Source of the DNA: Sphagnum compactum
Lineage: Eukaryota > Bryophyta > Sphagnopsida > Sphagnales
Direction of reading: 5' to 3'
NCBI GenBank assembly: GCA_965153455.1
Contig: OZ234498.1
Location: forward strand, 17,112,001 to 17,176,000
Length of the DNA: 64,000 nucleotides
The notes beneath the pieces were generated by a model. It was not told the origin of the DNA, ran no database searches, and was given only the letters and a program-made list of their open reading frames with translations. Positions 1-11,390 of the stretch are shown here, piece by piece (position 1 is the first letter of the stretch; each line of letters starts with the position of its first letter). The translations under genes and the position numbers were made by a program.

Positions 1-1335
1 CTCCTCACTGACTTCATCAGTTCCCAATGCTGGGTGCATTCCTATTATTACATCCGTAATGTGCCAATAAGAATGTAACAATCTGCCAAATCTTTTGGGA
101 AACAACTATTCAAAAGTTCTGCATCATGAATTTCTACCCTACCAGGATAAGCGAAGCGACAAGAGACTGGATGCCGTTTCCTTCTGCGAGCAATGTTTCA
201 GAGAACATCAGCTATAAAATGACATTTGCAACTTCACCCATCTCAATTCTCATCTGCAAGCAATGCCTAACCAGGAGTGAACACATTTTTTAGAGCCTTT
301 GAACCATCATGTGAACTATGGAGTACATTATGAAGAAAAGAGCTCAGCAACCCGGGGCCCAAATGGTGTTCAGAACCTGGACTGCAGACCCAACAACATA
401 AAACAACAAGCCATTAAGTGAAAAAAACGAGATGAATCATTTTGAACTGGAGTGGAAACCCCCTTGGTACTGACTTGCTCTCATTGAAGACTATAAGATT
501 TATCCGCTATCCAAACTCTAAAAAGAAAAAAGGTCCCGGTACACAAATCTCTGATGCACAACACCCTCATTCTGCTTCACATCTCAACATTTTGGCCATT
601 TCACAACAACAAGAATCACCAGAACTCACAGGATATGGCAATGTGTTGAGAACAGATATGTTCCAAAAGAGAATTGCCATCAATGAATTACTCAAAAGAA
701 GGACCATGTGCAATAAATCAAGCATCCAGTTTGCCACAGCATCCTCACCCATCCCAACAGTTGTTGTAATCAAGACTTTCTTTCAACATCAAGCATGCAA
801 ATCTCAGCTTCTCTTCCCGTTATACACTATTAACAGCAACATCTAAAACAGCAGCCCCACAAACAACTCCTCACAAGCTAACAACTTAACAAGACCGTGG
901 AGCTGGTTCACTGTGGTATGAACATTGGGACCTGATCCCCACACAAAAAGCCTAAACAAGCTCTCAGTAGCGATTTTAATCTACCTGTACACACATCTAT
1001 GACAACTCAGCTACCTGGCCTGCACCCGATCCCAATCTGTATATCTCTGTTTGAGCACAGCAGCAGTGTTTTACAATCTTCATTCAGCACCCGCAACCCC
1101 CTGTTGTAATGTATGACAAGTACTTCAGATGCTGAAAACTATGCTGCCTCAGACTCTAATGAATCTAAGGAGGACATGGATGTTCTTTCAGAACTCTTTT
1201 GGAAGCAAGCATCACAGATATAATCTATAATATTGAATATTTTTCAGTGTGTAAGAAGTTTTGAGTGACTCCTCAGGACATTTTATCACATGGGTAGAAA
1301 GCCTCTTTGCAGGTGCAGATGGTCAAAACTTGCAG
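1..1335. other. Downstream flank of the vacuolar sorting receptor gene; no gene recognised
   Basis: This stretch lies 3' of the receptor stop codon and must contain its 3' UTR. A 134-residue open frame at 442-846 (plus) has no recognisable domain and no gene-like context, so I treat it as chance. An ATTAAA-like polyadenylation signal can be read on the minus strand near 973-978, but I cannot place the transcript end with confidence. Confidence 0.5.
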
Positions 1336-4300
1336 TTAGGCATCCTCCTGCAAGTGGCTTTGAACCTCATTCTGGCTATCCAATGGCATATATTGTGCCA
1401 TGATTGCTCTGATCTCAGAATCCATGTATGACTGCCATCACCCACAGAAGGAAAACATCAGATCAGCTCAGAGAAATTTAAATATACTGAGACCTACAAT
1501 TCATGGATAATGCATGAAATGGCAGCATTGATAAAATTGTACCCGGAGCCTGTATTTGTAGATGACATAGCCACCAACTAGAAGCACCACCATGCCCAGC
1601 AATACTATGAGTGAAACAGCCCACCCGACTTTGGATGGTGAATCCTTCTTACCTGCACACACAAAGTATTATGACTGCCCAAGACCGAAAGCCTCTCATC
1701 TACACATATACTTGTGTAAAATCCTCACACAACAATAGCACTCTGGAAGAATTAAAGGGAACATAAGACTCACTGATGCAAATGTCATGTTCGTGAATAT
1801 AGAGAAGGCCACTGGAGCACTGGCAATCATAACTACCCCATGTGTTTTTGCACTGACACTCCGGACATTGACATCTTGTCTTTTCAATGCACTCATCAAT
1901 ATCTGCACCAAAAAGCACAAGACTACAGTCACCCACTTTGGTCCAGTGAACCAAATTGAACAGAACTCGAGGAACCAAGCTAGCTGCATACCATGCCTTC
2001 AACCAAGAACAAAAGTCAATATTATGTGAACACTTCTGTAGCAATTGTAAAAGTGAACTTTGTTTGTGATGGATCTTGATGCCATTCACCAAAGGAAAAA
2101 AATAGATTGAAGAAGCTAATCATTACACCTGGAAACTTGGGACACTCAGGAGTCATTCCTCCTCAATAATTCACAGTTAGGGTTCAGGGTATTCTAATCA
2201 AGTGATAAGCCTCAAAACATCAGCCTCAATGATCAAATGGCAAGAGAAACAAATTGACATGTAGGTACATACCAGCACATCCAGAGCCATCATCCAACCC
2301 ATCACCCACGAAGCCCTTGGGGCATGCGCATCCATTAGAGGAATCCTAAGTACAATAAGGACACCAAAACAACCCAGAAATTTAGTATGTCATGCACCTT
2401 GCATGACCATTATGCTCCAAATTCATGACACTAGCAGGGTAATGATTTTTAGAGGACAAACTGCTTACACCCAGGTTGAAAAGGTGTAAAACCAAGACAT
2501 CATGAATCTCCACACAACCCTCAACCACTGACTGGAATGTATGTGTGTTTAGCTAGAAGGTAGGATCATCCTTCTTTTGAAACCTAACTTTAAGTCCACC
2601 ACCATATCAAACATTGGATCCATAAAGAGAAATGGTGCCTGTATAAGGCAACTAAGGTACCTGATTTGGATATATCCATCAGAATTTAGTACGTGCAATT
2701 TTGAGCTCACAACATCACTGTACAATATTCCAGATGAAAACCTGGGAGGGGAAGTGGGTGACTACCTGGCAAGCAGAAAATGTCTGACCTCCTTGAGTTT
2801 CTTTCCAGCATCCACCATTTTCAAATTTGCAATGTCCTGGTCCATTTGCTGTTCCCACATTTGTGTGTCAGAGAAATCAAACTTTTGTTGATCAGTTGAA
2901 AGCTACGCACTTGTGAAAGTTAACTAAAGGGAGGATGAATGGGATCAGGTAAAAATTCAGCAGTACCTTGACATAGACTATATCCATCACCATGAAATTG
3001 CACACCTTCCACCAGTGGGCACTCACATACACGGCCACGGAATGTGTCCTGTTCAACAAAAGAATATCCACCATCAAGAAACAAGTAATATTGCTGTAGG
3101 TGGACGTCATTGAATCACATTTCTTGGGAGCGACAGAAATGAGATGCACTAACTATTGAGCTTCACAAGTCAGAAAGATATTCAATAACAAGGGAAGTGT
3201 CAGACAATATGGGAAACAAACAATGACAAAACCTAGAGGCTTGTCCATGCCTTGTCATGTGACTTGCAGTGACTCTGTGGTAATTCAGAACCCCCCAGAC
3301 TCAGGGACTTGTTGAGTTCAAGTCGTGCAACCGCTACTCTTAAAATGACTCCACATTTGTTGCATCTGACTGCAGCAACCATATGACCAAATTCTATCCT
3401 CCCTATTTTGAAGCAGCAACTGTTGTCACTTATGCTGCAGAAAGTTGGGACAGATGAGAGAAGATGTCACTGTACCTTGCATGCTGTAACATTACCCTTT
3501 GCCCAGCATCCACCATTGTTGGTCAGGCATTCGTTTGTCTCAACAGCTGCAAAAATTCCAGTAAAAATTGTCTTATCAAAACACCCGACATTACAACAGT
3601 TTGATTAAGTGGATATGTACAAAGGATAGAAGAAAACTCTCAATATCAAAATGTGGAAGAAAAAAACCACTTTCATTTTGTTATACATAACAGCGTAAAT
3701 CAAGTAGCAGCTGTGCACTTGACATCATGAGGTTCATATAGATGAAAGCTTTGCATGGAAGGTAAGATCTCAGAGGAAAGTTTGAATTACCTTCACTTAA
3801 ACACACTGGTGGGTCTGTTGTTTCCTTGAAACCGGAACAGATAGCCTTTGTAACTGCTGCCTTTTCCAGCTTGCCTACAATACCATAATACCATACCATA
3901 CAGAACAAGATTGTTACAATATGCTTGTCTGGCAACATCAGGATATGCGATGTTAGGTTTGGCTGCATCATTTCAAATAGGTTAAACTATGAGAATGACA
4001 AACTTTCTTGGTTATCTATCATGCCAGATAAATGCGTTGCATTTGTCATCACAATGTCCAGTATACAAGTGCTCAAATCACACCCACCTCGGTACTGCCG
4101 TTGGTTGATGACAAGTGTTGGCAAAATGGTGACATCACCACGATCACCTTTCCCAACCTGGCACACAACCATGGACTTGTCAATGCCCTAACAATAATAA
4201 ACATCAAACAAGGATTCTTCACCACTATAAACTGAATTATGTCGGTCAAGGCTGATGAAGATGACAGAGTGAACAGATAAGGCTAGCCGATATGTCTTAG

Positions 4301-5989
4301 AAGATCATGGACATCAGAAGGGAGTTGACAGAGAATCTACAGTTGAGAAACACGTTATCCTGCATTCTGGTTGAAGGATGACAGCTCAATGAACATAAAG
4401 CAAGGCAAACAGGACTTGCAGCACAATGTAAAAATTGTCATGTCTGCTCTTTGAGAGTTGTCACTTGCACAACATTCTTCTGTCACTGGGACAAATGGAT
4501 TGTCATAATGATGTTGGAAATGTTGTGGTGCATCAAGCACTTTCTTTTGATTACTACACAGAGTTTCCACGTGTACAGTCATTGAAGAAAGCCAACAAAC
4601 CTGAGCCTCTTGTTCTCCTTGTAGAATTGGATTTTCTTTATCAGCTTCCAGATCCCCCATACAGTCACGGACATCAGAAGGGATTAATGCTGCAATCCAA
4701 CACCAAACCTCAAAAAAATTAGCTTTCTTAGCATTTGAGTTCAAATCCAATCCCAAACACAAAATGAGATGACAAGACCTTAAGAAAAAGGGGCATTTTA
4801 CTCTCCACAAATATTCACTGGAGCATGTCCTAGTGGATGTAAAAGACAGGACATACAGTATCTCACTTGAAAACCCATGTATGTATCACAAAAGGAAGAG
4901 CCTTACATAAAGAGGTTATAACTTGTTCAGCACAAGTTGGCCCATATTTCTTTTCTTTCATTGGGCAACGAATCTGGAAATCAGTGACATAATCCCACCA
5001 TACCCATGGCCTCTTCTGCTTTGTGGCAACCCTAAAGACACAGAGCTGACGCAAATTCTCTGTCACAACTTGCTTCCCATCATACCCAATGTCAAAATTT
5101 TGCTCAGGGTCAGGAGCACAGTAGCGGCCGTTATTAATGCACTGTGCTTTACACTGCTTGGTCTCAAGAAAAGCCCTTGGGCAATACCATGTTATGTAAT
5201 GTGGAGTGAAAAGAGTGTAGTGGCCTTGTTCCAAAATCTGAGCAACGCCCTTGAAGCTTTTTACAAAGTCAATTTGGACATTGCATCTAGGACCACATTC
5301 ATCATTGCTGTTGGTCCAAAATTCATATTCCACACGGTCATCTGGATGTGGGAGCGATTCCCGCCAATCAAGGTTCATGTTGACCAATTCCTTGTGCTCA
5401 AGAGCGTCCTTCACCTTGTCAGCAAAGTCTTTGGTGATCAGAGCAGAAGGAATGGTAATATTCTCAACATACTTTGCTGCACTCGCATCATCCTCAGGGG
5501 AATCCATGGTGAGGAGATTCTCTTTCCTGTCGTCTGCAACTAACACTGCTGCTGCACCTGCCTGCTGTGCATTATACACCTTCATCGCAAAGTAACAATC
5601 TGCCAACAAAAGACTCAAAAACAGTGAATTCTTGTGGATTCTGAAAGACTAAGATGAATTTCAACACTAACAGAAAGGGATTGACAAAGAAACAAACCTC
5701 CACGATCCACAAGAGCGATAACTGGGAGACGGCCGCTGCTCTCACTGGGTTTAAAGGGTTTATCTTGAAAAGCCTCACAAGCTTGTGATTGATCTTTCGA
5801 GTAAACCACTGTGCCTGCCAAGGTGCCACCGTACTGCGGCACCCCAAAATTTCCAATAGCGCTTTCATACTTTCCTTGTAAAGAAGCCGGAGAGGTCACC
5901 CTGATGCTGTTCTCTTCCACATGAAAATCTCCCCACGCCGACGAAACTGCCATCGCAAACATAAGCGCCAGAATTTGGAACCTTGCCAT
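1336..5989 (-). CDS. VSR: Vacuolar sorting receptor (VSR/BP-80 family)
   Basis: Type I membrane receptor that carries soluble vacuolar cargo with NPIR-like or C-terminal signals from the Golgi to the prevacuolar compartment. Exons from the 5' end: 5698-5989, 4907-5599, 4601-4689, 4088-4157, 3791-3874, 3476-3546, 2967-3048, 2766-2848, 2273-2345, 1774-1902, 1543-1652, 1336-1431. All joins keep frame and use GT-AG sites, giving 623 residues, the normal family length. Visible in order: signal peptide (1-20), protease-associated domain with LVDRGDCYF, VSR central domain ([42 protein letters not shown]), cysteine-rich EGF-like repeats (about 410-555) including a calcium-type DIDEC start, one membrane helix (566-587) and a cytosolic tail with the YMPL sorting signal (606-609). 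I chose the ATG at 5989 because it opens directly on a signal peptide; in-frame ATGs at 6004 and 6022 lie very close to the TATA-predicted transcript start. Confidence 0.97.
4303..4328 (-). repeat. Partial copy of VSR exon 3 start inside the next intron
   Basis: A 19-base stretch here matches the beginning of exon 3 (around 4664-4683) at 18 positions. Read on the minus strand it would give LPSDVHD, against LIPSDVRD in the exon. No splice sites frame it, so it looks like a dead fragment of a local duplication. Confidence 0.45.
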
Positions 5990-6055
5990 TATTTGCCCTT
6001 GCATGTGCAGATTTCCCACCACTTAGAAACGCACCTGGATCCTTGCAAAAAAGGC

Positions 6056-6063
6056 CTTTTATA
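6056..6063 (-). promoter_or_regulatory. TATA box of the vacuolar sorting receptor gene
   Basis: On the minus strand the sequence reads TATAAAAG, 67-74 bases upstream of the chosen ATG. A transcript start 25-32 bases downstream would fall near 6030, giving a leader of about 40 bases and favouring the ATG at 5989 over the one at 6022. This is inferred from position and consensus only. Confidence 0.55.
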
Positions 6064-7028
6064 TCCAGTCCGCTGTCAGGCTCCTTTGTCTTTCAACTCC
6101 CAACAACAACAACGACAACAACAAACTATTGAATTTGGTTCCTCCGCTCCGGATTTTTTTCACAAACACGCTTCTCGTATAGCTTGATGCAAACCGATTT
6201 TATTTTCCTTTCTTGGGGTGGCAAAAAAAAAGAAAACAATTCGATCTGCAAACCGACAAACTAAAAGTTTCAAAAGAAAGAATCTCCCACACCAAACCCA
6301 CAATCGATATACAAAAGGGCCACAAACAATTCCACAGTTTGGTGATACAAAAGTGATGAATTTTGCTAAACCGTATTGAGTACTAAGTTAGATTCAAAAA
6401 ACCTTCCAACCACAATCCCTTCGTTCCGCGTTCTTTGCAACTCCGTGTCGGTCTCCTTCTTCGCAGGCCGATAACAAAGAGCTCCTTCTTCGCATGTCTC
6501 CGCCCCTCCCCCCCCCCACCACCCCTTTTCCCTTTCCAAAAACAAAGCACTTTTGATACTTTTGCTCCTTACCCAGAAAGCAACTTGTCAACACTCTATG
6601 CTCCTCTATATGCTACTTTGGTAGCAACCCTCAAGCCCCGGCACCATTTCTGCAATTAAAATAATCTCATAAAAGTTGGGAATCCGAAAGTGTGGAAATT
6701 TTCAAGTTTTTGATGAACAAGTTGAGACTTGAGAATCTAACCCCTCAGCCTATCCCCGTCCCCCCGCCCAAATTCGAAAACTTTGGAAGCTCAGGAAAGA
6801 GGTTGAGACATGAGACGTGAAGGTCAAACCCCAAAGTTGAAAAATGGGGAGCTTGGAAATGGTGGCGAATTGAGTAACATGATGAAAGTGTCATTAATGA
6901 TTTTGGACGTAAAAGTCAAATACGTGTGTCCATAGAATTTCGAAAGCATGGACTTGGTTTGGGGGGGCGGGGCGGGGAGTGGAGGGGGGGGGGCTACACT
7001 AGTACTTACCACTGGCCATGATAAAAAC
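6064..7028. other. VSR upstream region with homopolymeric C/G tracts
   Basis: No gene is visible. C-rich tracts lie at about 6505-6523 and 6743-6768, and a G-rich tract at about 6958-6993. A loosely repeated block containing GTTGAGAC occurs near 6722 and 6803. The open frames here are low-complexity translations of these tracts. Confidence 0.5.
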
Positions 7029-7255
7029 CAGTGTTGGGCGGTGTCACGAAAGGTGATAACCGTTTTGAGAATTGGATAGGTGGTTCTGACTTGGGTGAGA
7101 ATCTGGACCCAATGAGAATGGGGTATAAAAAAAATTTGGGAGAACCGGGTCGGTTCTATGAGAGAACCAAAACCTGGTTCTCATGTTAGTAGTTAGATTA
7201 GGGTTAGTAATAGGTAGATTAGGTTAGTAGTTAGATTATGTTAGTTTGGAACGGG
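7029..7255 (+). repeat. hAT-like element end (CAGTGTTGGGCGG terminus)
   Basis: The block opens with CAGTGTTGGGCGG, a typical hAT-type terminal sequence, followed by text shared in diverged form with 21735-21935 and 57979-58130: AAGGTGATAACC, then GGTGAGAA, then GGTTCTCATG with a TAGTAG-rich stretch. The matching opposite end was not found, so this may be a truncated non-autonomous copy. Confidence 0.5.
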
Positions 7256-7364
7256 TGGTGCCCATTCTATAAAAACCCTTTTGAGGTTTACCATTCTTAA
7301 TCAAGTTTTGTGTTGATCCTTCGCTTTGTTCTTAGTGTTGTTTTTTTTTTTTTTTGTGTTGCAA

Positions 7365-7915
7365 GTGTTACCAGTTCGTCATGTTGTTGTTAGTGCTGCT
7401 AATTTGTTGTATAGTTTTTATTGTTATTGGTGCTATTAGTTTGTCACATTGTTTCTATTGTTGTTGGTTTGTTGTGTTATTGGTTTATTGCATTGTTTTT
7501 ATTGTTGTTGGTTTGTTAGATTGTTTTTGGTGTTACTAGTTCATCACATTGTTCTTGTTGTTACTAGTTTGTTGTGTTGTTAGTTTATTGTAATGCTTTT
7601 ATTGTTGTTAGTTTGTTACGTTGTTGGTTCATCATGGTGCTTCTATTGTTATTAGTTCATCACATTACTTCTATTGTTATTGGTTCATCACCTTGCTTCT
7701 GTTGTTGTTGGTTCATCATGTTGCTCTTATTGTTGTTAGTTGTCATATTTTGTTTTTTTGCATTTTGTTGGTTCATCATGTTGCTTCTGTTACTATTGGT
7801 GCATCCATTGTTAGTTTGTTATGTTGTTTCTATTATTGTTAACATGTCACATTGTTGATTTGTCATGTTGCTTTTGCTACTATTGGTGTGTCACGTTGTT
7901 GGTCTATCACAAAGG
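7365..7915 (+). repeat. Degenerate GTT-rich minisatellite, part 1
   Basis: A run of imperfect units of roughly 30-35 bases, built around TTGTTGTTGGTTCATCATG and variants with TTTGTTGTGTTATTGG. The open frames in this stretch (LLVYCIVFIVV-like, rich in Leu, Val and Phe) are translations of the repeat and not genes. The same array resumes at 8456 after an interruption. Confidence 0.8.
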
Positions 7916-7919
7916 CCAA

Positions 7920-8455
7920 TGTTATGGAGTTCAGTTATATGAATGTATATTTATGATTTGTAATGAACTTGTATTTAACTTTTACTTTAGTTTTAATTGA
8001 CTTTTAATTAAGTATTAGTTCATTTTTAGTTTACTTCTAATTCAATTTTAGTTTATTTTTATTTCATTTTTAGTTCATTTTTAATTAACTTTCAATTCAT
8101 TTCTAATTAATTTTTAATTAATTTTTAATTCATTATTAGTTGTGTTTTAATCAACTTTTAGTTGGGTACACATGGGCCACATGTAAGTTGGAAAGTTAAA
8201 TGTTCAATATGTATAAATAGAGGTAGAATTCCCCATTACTTTTAGTTTGTTTAACACTAGTTTTGGATATGTTTTCTTACCCTAGCCTTGTTCTATTTTT
8301 GTTTCTTCCTTGCAATAAAATCTTGTTGGATTATTATTTTGCACGTGTCATGTTCTTGTTCTTATTTTTCTTATTTTGCAATCTTGATTTGGAATTAAGC
8401 TTGCATTTTCGTTTTGGTTAGGAAATCTTATAGACTTGGTGTTTTCATGCCCATG
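7920..8455 (+). mobile_element. Solo-LTR-like block inside the minisatellite
   Basis: This roughly 535-base block interrupts the GTT minisatellite and reads like an LTR on the plus strand. An AT-rich U3-like part with short TTTTAATTCATTT repeats (7975-8160) is followed by a TATA box, TATAAATAG (8212-8220), and about 95 bases later by AATAAA (8314-8319). It could begin TGTTATGG near 7919 and end ATGACA near 8459. No clean target-site duplication was found, so a solo LTR is an inference. Confidence 0.45.
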
Positions 8456-8830
8456 ACATAGTCCTGTTGTTAGTTTGTTGCGTTGTTGGTCTTGTTGTTA
8501 GTTTGTCATGTTGTTTGTGCAACTAATTTGTTACATTACAAATGTTGTTGTTGGTTTGTCATGTTGTTAGTTCTTGGGTGCCCACATGAACCCCCCTTGT
8601 TGTTGTTCATATATATTGCTCCTTTGCATTATTGGTTGTTATTTTTATGTTTTGGTGATGTATTTCCCTTGTCGCCATTGCCATTTAAGTGGCGAATAAT
8701 GATCCCTTGTGTTGGTTTATGCATCTCATTACTAGGTATTCACCATCACCATTTACCCCATGTTTGGTGTTATTATTGGTTCATCCCATTGTTAGTGTTG
8801 CTATTGATTCATTGTGTTGTTTGTGCCATG
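8456..8830 (+). repeat. Degenerate GTT-rich minisatellite, part 2
   Basis: Continuation of the array at 7365-7915, with units such as GTTGTTAGTTTGTCATGTTG. It decays towards 8830 into unique AT-rich sequence. Confidence 0.65.
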
Positions 8831-9161
8831 GTGAGGTATTACCCCCTTCCATTGCCTTGTGCAAGTGACAAAATTCCTTTACAATCCAAAAGAAAGTGCA
8901 AAAAAAATTTAACATTTGGATATGCTTGCAAAAAAAATTGAAAAAAAATTAAATGATTTGTAAATTATTTTTGTAAATGCTTGCATTTAAGTTGTTTTGC
9001 GTGGTTGATTTTTTTTCCCATCTTAGACCTACATTCTTTTTATGAAAATTGCAAATGGTTTAATTTTTTGAAAATGAAAATATGATAAATGAAAATACAT
9101 GTGAAGTGTTTATGAATGATGGAATGGAAAAAAAAAAATGAAATAAACCCCAATCTTCAAA
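8831..9161. other. AT-rich intergenic sequence
   Basis: Poly-A-rich sequence without any recognisable gene. It sits just upstream of the hAT transposase relic and may include its decayed 5' end. Confidence 0.5.
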
Positions 9162-11390
9162 TTGAAAGCAACGACAACCCAAAAAATGAAAACAAAAATT
9201 GCATGCTCAAAAAATAATGTGGAAATCACATGGTCAAAATTCTTTAAGTTAGGTTTTTTTCTTTGTGAATGCCCACAAACCATGAGATGTATTTTTTGTT
9301 ATGGTAGTCTAATTTTTTTTTGTAACCCTAAACCCAAGCAAGAAAAGGTCTAATCATGTATAATACAATAAATGGAATAACAACATTGAGAAAACATGTG
9401 AATGCAAACCATTATATTATTGTAAAATGTTTTAGAAGAAGTAAACAGTCCATTGAAAGGAGAAGTGGAAAGACAACTTGTAAAAAAAATATCAAATTCA
9501 TTTAACAGTGCAATTATTAATTTTTTGTTACCAAAAAACTTTTCCAAAAAAAATATGTAATAGAAAATGTTTCTTGAGGATATGGGCTTATTGATTGTTA
9601 AAAATCATTTACCCATACAATTTGTTGAAAGTTTGTGAATGAAGCGCCTATGTTTGCATTTATGTCCAAGATTAGTTTTTCCTTCCAAAAAGTAGTTCCC
9701 ACAAGAGATGTTCCCTAAGTTGGTAGAAAAAACAAAACAATTGTATGTAGTACCAACTTTAGTGCAATGTAATTATGTAATAATGAATTCTAATCTTTGA
9801 ATGTCAAAAGGAACACATGACATATTTGCCCTTGTGATTAACATTTTAGAAGTTTATTCATAGCCAAAATTTGTTAAATTTGGTCTTTTTGAAACTACAA
9901 ATATTTCTAGGAAGATTTTGGTCAAAAAGTTATTTGAGCTATTAGAAAAGTATAATTTGAAAAAAAAGATTATTGTTTATGTGAAAGATGAAGGGTCTAA
10001 TTTGAACACAATGACTTTTGCATTAAAAATGTTATAATTGGTGAAATTTTGGGTTTGGAGGAAAATTATCAAAGCGTTTGCTTTGGGCATGCATTTTTCA
10101 AGGCCCATCAATATGATGCAACATATGAAATTTTTGGTAAAAATTTGACATATGTTTCTATTAAGATTGGACAAGGAGATATACAAAAATGTAAAACTTG
10201 GTTTAAAAAATCTTGGAAAGGTTGACAAGAACGGACCAAAACATGTGTTGAATCTGGTTGGGCCGCAAGGAAGTTGAATACACCAATGAAGACAAGGTAA
10301 TTTTCTTTATCCAATGTATTGTTACAATAATATATATATATGTATTGTAGTTTTAATAATAAGTTTCAATTAGTAAGAAGTTTGAACAAATTGTTTATCT
10401 TTTGCAGATTTGTAAGCAAAATTATCCTTTTTCAAGAGGCATTGCAATTTCAAAAAGTAATTATTCTTTGTTATAGCAGGCAAATCGTTTTTAGGATGAT
10501 TACACAAATGCTTCTTCCTTTGACATGGCATATTTATCAAATCATTGTTGATGTCCTTTCCCTTGTTGTGTTTGCTTATCTAAAGGTCATTGGCTATTAA
10601 GTGATGCTTTAAATTTTGTTATCTCCATTTGTTTCAAATTGAGAGAAAAATATGAAATTTCAAGTTCTTTTGATAATTTTAGGGAAGAGGAGTGTTGTTG
10701 TTCGAGTTAGGTTTTTTGGCCTTTAATATAATAAAAAAAGTTTGTGGTGTTTTAGATTATTTTCTCTTTTCTTGAAAAAGTATAAAGAAAAGAAGGCTCA
10801 TTATATGTTATTTTTAATGTTGGATCCTAAGTTCAAAAACTTACATTTAGTGTCCTCATTTATTGGCCTTGAACAAAGCAAATCCATTGTTGAAAAATAT
10901 GATAGAAAAACCTTATATCCAATGTTGGTAAAATGCTACCATCATTTGCACCCCTTATTTGAAAATCCTAGTGTTGATCAACGTGTTGATGAAAATTACA
11001 CTTTGGACATTTTTGAAATGATAGCAAACACAAATGAACCAACGAAGGAGTTTATTAATAAGGAACTTCTGATTTTTAGGAGGTTTCAAGTGAATGTGAA
11101 AAGTACAAAAGTCATTTTGATGGTGGAAGAAGCATGAATCTATGTTTCCTACTATTGGATTCTTTGCCCATCAAATCTTAAGCATTGTTGGTTCACAAAT
11201 TGATATTAAAATATTTTTTCTTTGGCATGAATACTTATTAATTTCAAGAAATGTTGTTTGCAATCAAATAATTTATATAAATTATTTTTTGTGAACAAAA
11301 TTGGCCAAGTGACCTTCGGATTGGTTGTTCACCTTTTTTCAATTTAGTGGAGCTAATTAAAGCTAATGCAAAGTTAGAGGAGGAGTAGAA
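9162..11390 (+). pseudogene. Degraded hAT transposase (BED zinc finger to dimerisation domain)
   Basis: Reading across frames gives an almost complete hAT transposase. A BED finger (CIFC, then TLRKHVNANH) lies at about 9283-9415. It is followed by MSKGTHDIFALVIN, the RNase H-fold motif KDEGSNLNTM (9988-10018), GHAFFKAHQY, TWFKKSWKG, RKLNTPMKTR, then LDPKFKNLHLV and EKYDRKTLYPML (10825-10930), and the C-terminal dimerisation region FPTIGFFAHQILSIVGSQ to FVNKIWPSDLR (about 11145-11330). Stops and frameshifts break it repeatedly (for example near 10037, 10595 and 11110), so it is dead. An intron with GT-AG ends still separates MKTR from FVSKIILFQEAL (about 10297-10407). Which termini belonged to it is unknown. 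Confidence 0.88.

Noticed and set aside
442-846. 134-codon open frame at the left edge
   Set aside because: No family resemblance, splice structure or regulatory context.
4923-5543. 206-codon plus-strand open frame
   Set aside because: It is the antisense shadow of VSR exon 2, whose protein sequence matches the family across its whole length.
7354-7858. Hydrophobic open frames at 7.35-7.86 kb
   Set aside because: Translations of the GTT-rich minisatellite.
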